A DNA stretch of 23,899 bases from CAZMMV01 sp964567475 (GTDB lineage Bacteria > Bacillota > Clostridia > Tissierellales > Tissierellaceae): assembly GCA_964567475.1 (NCBI GenBank), contig CAZMMV010000019.1:1-23899 (forward strand), written 5' to 3'. The position numbers and the translations under genes are program-made. Shown piece after piece: positions 21,849 through 23,899 of this stretch (its first letter is position 1; each line of letters starts with the position of its first letter). The notes beneath the pieces were generated by a model. The model worked only from the letters and a program-made list of their open reading frames with translations. It was not told the origin of the DNA and did no database searches.

Positions 21849-23426
21849 TTATTTATCAAATGTAATTGGGAATAAACGGTGATATCCAAAAGGTGTAAGT
21901 TCTATATTGTCTATATTAGCTTTTGCTCCTATAACAATTTCACTGTTATATATAAATACTGCTGGAGCTAAGTCCATAATTTCATCCTGAAGTTCTTTAT
22001 AAATTTCTTCTCTTTCTGGACCATCTAATGTTCTACGACCTTTAACTATCAATTCGTCAACTTTATCATCTTTTAAGAATGAATAGTTTCCACCAGGACC
22101 AACCATTGTTGAATGGAATACAGGGTATACTACCATGTCTGGGTCAGGTGAATCAGAAATCCATGAGATCATAAACATATCATGATTTCCTTCTTCTATC
22201 TTTCCTATAAAAGCACTCCACTCTAATACTTCAACTTTTACGTCTATACCAATTTCTTTTAAATCTTCTTTCATAATAGTTGCAGAGTCGATTCTTTCTT
22301 GTCTATCACTAGTTGTTATTGTTAATGATAAACCATCTTCGTATCCTGCTTCTTTTAATAATGCTTTTGCGCCTTCAATGTCTTTTTTGTTAGGTTCATT
22401 ATCTTTAGCAATAGAATATTTAATAGTTGATGTATATGGAGCTGATGCAGCTTTACCTACGCCTCTCCAAACAGCATCTACAATCTCTTGAACGTCAATT
22501 GTCTTTGCTATTGCTTGTCTAACTTTTAAATTGTTAAGTGGTGCTTTTTGAGTATTCATTCCCATGTATAATGTACCATAGTCTGGTGTTCTAAATAATT
22601 GAAGTTCTTTATTTTCTTCTACTCTTTCAACATCAATAGGAGCTACATCATATGCAATATCAACTCCACCAGTTTCTAGTTCAATAACTCTGTTTGTAGC
22701 TTCTGGAATAACTCTAACTTCTAATTTATCATATACTGGCAATACTCCATGATAACCATCAAATTTTGATAATTCCATTTTGTTTGCTTTTGACCAGCTA
22801 TCTAGTATAAATGGTCCTGTTCCAATAGGATTTCTTCCATAATCTTCTCCAGCATCAGTAACAGCCTTTTCATTTACAATAAATGCTGCTGGGTGACATA
22901 ATGCAGCAATTATACCAGCATTTGCATCTTTTAATGAAAATTTAAAAGTATAATCATCTTCAGCTACTAAACTATCTGGATCTATATCTCCAAATATATG
23001 AGCAACTGCTGGAGCTTTAAGAGCTCTCTCAAATGTAAATACAACATCACTTGCTTTTAACTCTTCATCATTTTGAAACTTTACTCCCTCTTCTAAATGA
23101 AAAGTATATGTTAATCCATCTTCAGAAGGTTCATAACTCTTAGCTAAATTTGGTATTATATTGCCTTCCATATCAATTTTTACAAGACCGTCATATACTT
23201 GAGCCATAATATTACCTGAAAATGCATCATTGTTTGCTACTGGGTCCATTGTGATTGCGTCACTTGCAGTTGCGATTACTAACTTGTCAGGTGCTTCACT
23301 AGCTACCTTATCAGCAGGTTTGTCATTTTCTCCACCATCATCTTTGGCTCCTCCACATGCTGTTAACATTAAACTCAGAACTAACATTACGGATATTAAA
23401 ATTAAACTTTTTCTTCTCATCTTCAT
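21849..23426 (-). CDS. oppA: Oligopeptide-binding lipoprotein OppA (SBP family 5)
   Basis: Extracellular, lipid-anchored receptor that delivers peptides to OppBC. The signal peptide ends at lipobox LMLTAC (Cys24 from the start used). A Gly/Asp/Glu linker leads into the family 5 fold, with YDGLVKIDMEGNIIPNLAKSYEPSEDGLTYTFHL, then FQNDEELKASDVVFTFERAL, then RNPIGTGPFILDSW and PLNNLKVRQAIAKTID. About 525 residues is normal. I take the ATG at 23426, 7 nt after GGAGG; the ATG at 23432 is only 1 nt from that site. First gene of oppABCDF. The substrate could be di- or oligopeptides. Confidence 0.93.
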   Translation of the reverse strand: MKMRRKSLILISVMLVLSLMLTACGGAKDDGGENDKPADKVASEAPDKLVIATASDAITMDPVANNDAFSGNIMAQVYDGLVKIDMEGNIIPNLAKSYEPSEDGLTYTFHLEEGVKFQNDEELKASDVVFTFERALKAPAVAHIFGDIDPDSLVAEDDYTFKFSLKDANAGIIAALCHPAAFIVNEKAVTDAGEDYGRNPIGTGPFILDSWSKANKMELSKFDGYHGVLPVYDKLEVRVIPEATNRVIELETGGVDIAYDVAPIDVERVEENKELQLFRTPDYGTLYMGMNTQKAPLNNLKVRQAIAKTIDVQEIVDAVWRGVGKAASAPYTSTIKYSIAKDNEPNKKDIEGAKALLKEAGYEDGLSLTITTSDRQERIDSATIMKEDLKEIGIDVKVEVLEWSAFIGKIEEGNHDMFMISWISDSPDPDMVVYPVFHSTMVGPGGNYSFLKDDKVDELIVKGRRTLDGPEREEIYKELQDEIMDLAPAVFIYNSEIVIGAKANIDNIELTPFGYHRLFPITFDK

Positions 23427-23475
23427 TTTCATACCTCCAATAATTTTATGTGTTTACAACCCTATATGGAAAATA

Positions 23476-23499
23476 CTAATACCAAATGCCTTTTTTCAT
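23476..23499 (-). CDS. Possible 7-codon leader peptide upstream of oppA
   Basis: Within the ~180-nt oppA leader, a GGGAGG 6 nt before an ATG opens the frame MKKGIWY followed by TAG. No attenuator hairpin is visible after it, so a regulatory role is only a guess. Confidence 0.2.
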   Translation of the reverse strand: MKKGIWY

Positions 23500-23611
23500 T
23501 CCATCCCTCCCATATACTTGTCTGTTATATATATGTATCTATAACAAACAATGCTGAATCTACATAATATTCTAATTGTTCTGTATCAAGTTAATCCTTA
23601 AACACATTATA

Positions 23612-23640
23612 ATTATATATTGTAATTAATAATTAGTCAA
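23612..23640 (-). promoter_or_regulatory. Sigma-A promoter of the opp operon
   Basis: On the minus strand, TTGACT (23640-23635), 17 bases, TATAAT (23617-23612). Transcription should start near 23605, leaving a leader of about 180 nt before oppA, long enough for post-transcriptional control. Confidence 0.75.
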
Positions 23641-23899
23641 ATGTTCTATATCACTTTAAATCAATAATATGTACCCTCACCAAACCCCTAGTTTAACATG
23701 TTTTTAGAGATATTCTTAAAAACACATAAATTTGATTATTTGCAATTTTTAAGTAAATAAAGCATACTCAATACTATGTAATGCCCAATTTTCCTAAGTT
23801 AAGAAATGAATTATGTAAATAATTTAAATATTTACTTTAATATAGCTAATTACTAGACCTAAAGTATAAAACATTAGATTTCACGATTATATTAAATTT
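23641..23899. other. Non-coding AT-rich region upstream of the opp promoter
   Basis: No gene, RNA or promoter that I can support. One inverted repeat is present, TGTTTTTA (23699-23706) and TAAAAACA (23717-23724), without a T run. It could hold operator sites for opp regulation, but none is recognisable. Confidence 0.5.

Noticed and set aside
23230..23544. Plus-strand 104-codon frame over the start of oppA
   Set aside because: It is antisense to the OppA signal peptide and linker, has no family resemblance and no ribosome binding site; a shadow frame.

Overview
The window is AT-rich (roughly 30% G+C by eye), with AGGAGG-type ribosome binding sites, frequent TTG and GTG starts, Bacillus/Clostridium-type A-rich terminators, an Alu-domain (large) SRP RNA and a dnaX-ybaB-recR cluster. 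This points to a low-GC Firmicute, most likely an amino-acid or peptide-fermenting member of the Clostridia/Tissierellia. The species cannot be read from the sequence.

Layout. (1) 1-4660: an N-terminally shortened sigma-54 activator, a cytoplasmic gamma-glutamyltransferase-like enzyme, and a convergent AEC-family permease. (2) 4325-8120: csaA and a NifU/IscU-type Fe-S scaffold, a YitT membrane protein, exodeoxyribonuclease III, and a YdjM-like membrane protein whose promoter carries a near-consensus LexA box. (3) 8129-12890: a unit for amino-acid or peptide use. A RocR-like sigma-54 activator lies upstream of a Na+/alanine (glycine) symporter and a RocB-like M20 peptidase, and a very good -24/-12 promoter sits directly before the symporter gene. 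(4) 13018-14500: a small accessory patch with two unrecognised lipoproteins and two tiny open frames with good ribosome binding sites. One frame is a 26-residue hydrophobic/basic peptide. (5) 14568-17307: the recombination/replication cluster dnaX-ybaB-recR on the minus strand. (6) 17426-17894: a plus-strand non-coding unit consisting of a consensus sigma-A promoter, tRNA-Ser(GGA), SRP RNA starting 3 nt after the tRNA CCA, and a terminator. (7) 17924-23640: a five-gene oligopeptide ABC importer, oppABCDF, with its promoter and an intercistronic hairpin after oppA.

How it fits together. Peptides imported by Opp, gamma-glutamyl compounds handled by the GGT-like enzyme and amino acids taken up by the symporter would all feed amino-acid catabolism. 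The two enhancer-binding proteins suggest sigma-54 control of this, but a matching promoter is visible only for the symporter/peptidase pair. The rest is mostly housekeeping. I see no phage, transposon, CRISPR array or obvious defence island. The most promising non-standard signals are the sigma-54 promoter with a palindromic terminator that could double as activator site, the possible type I toxin-like small ORF, the slippery A9 run in dnaX followed at once by an out-of-frame stop, and the LexA-like box before the YdjM-like gene.
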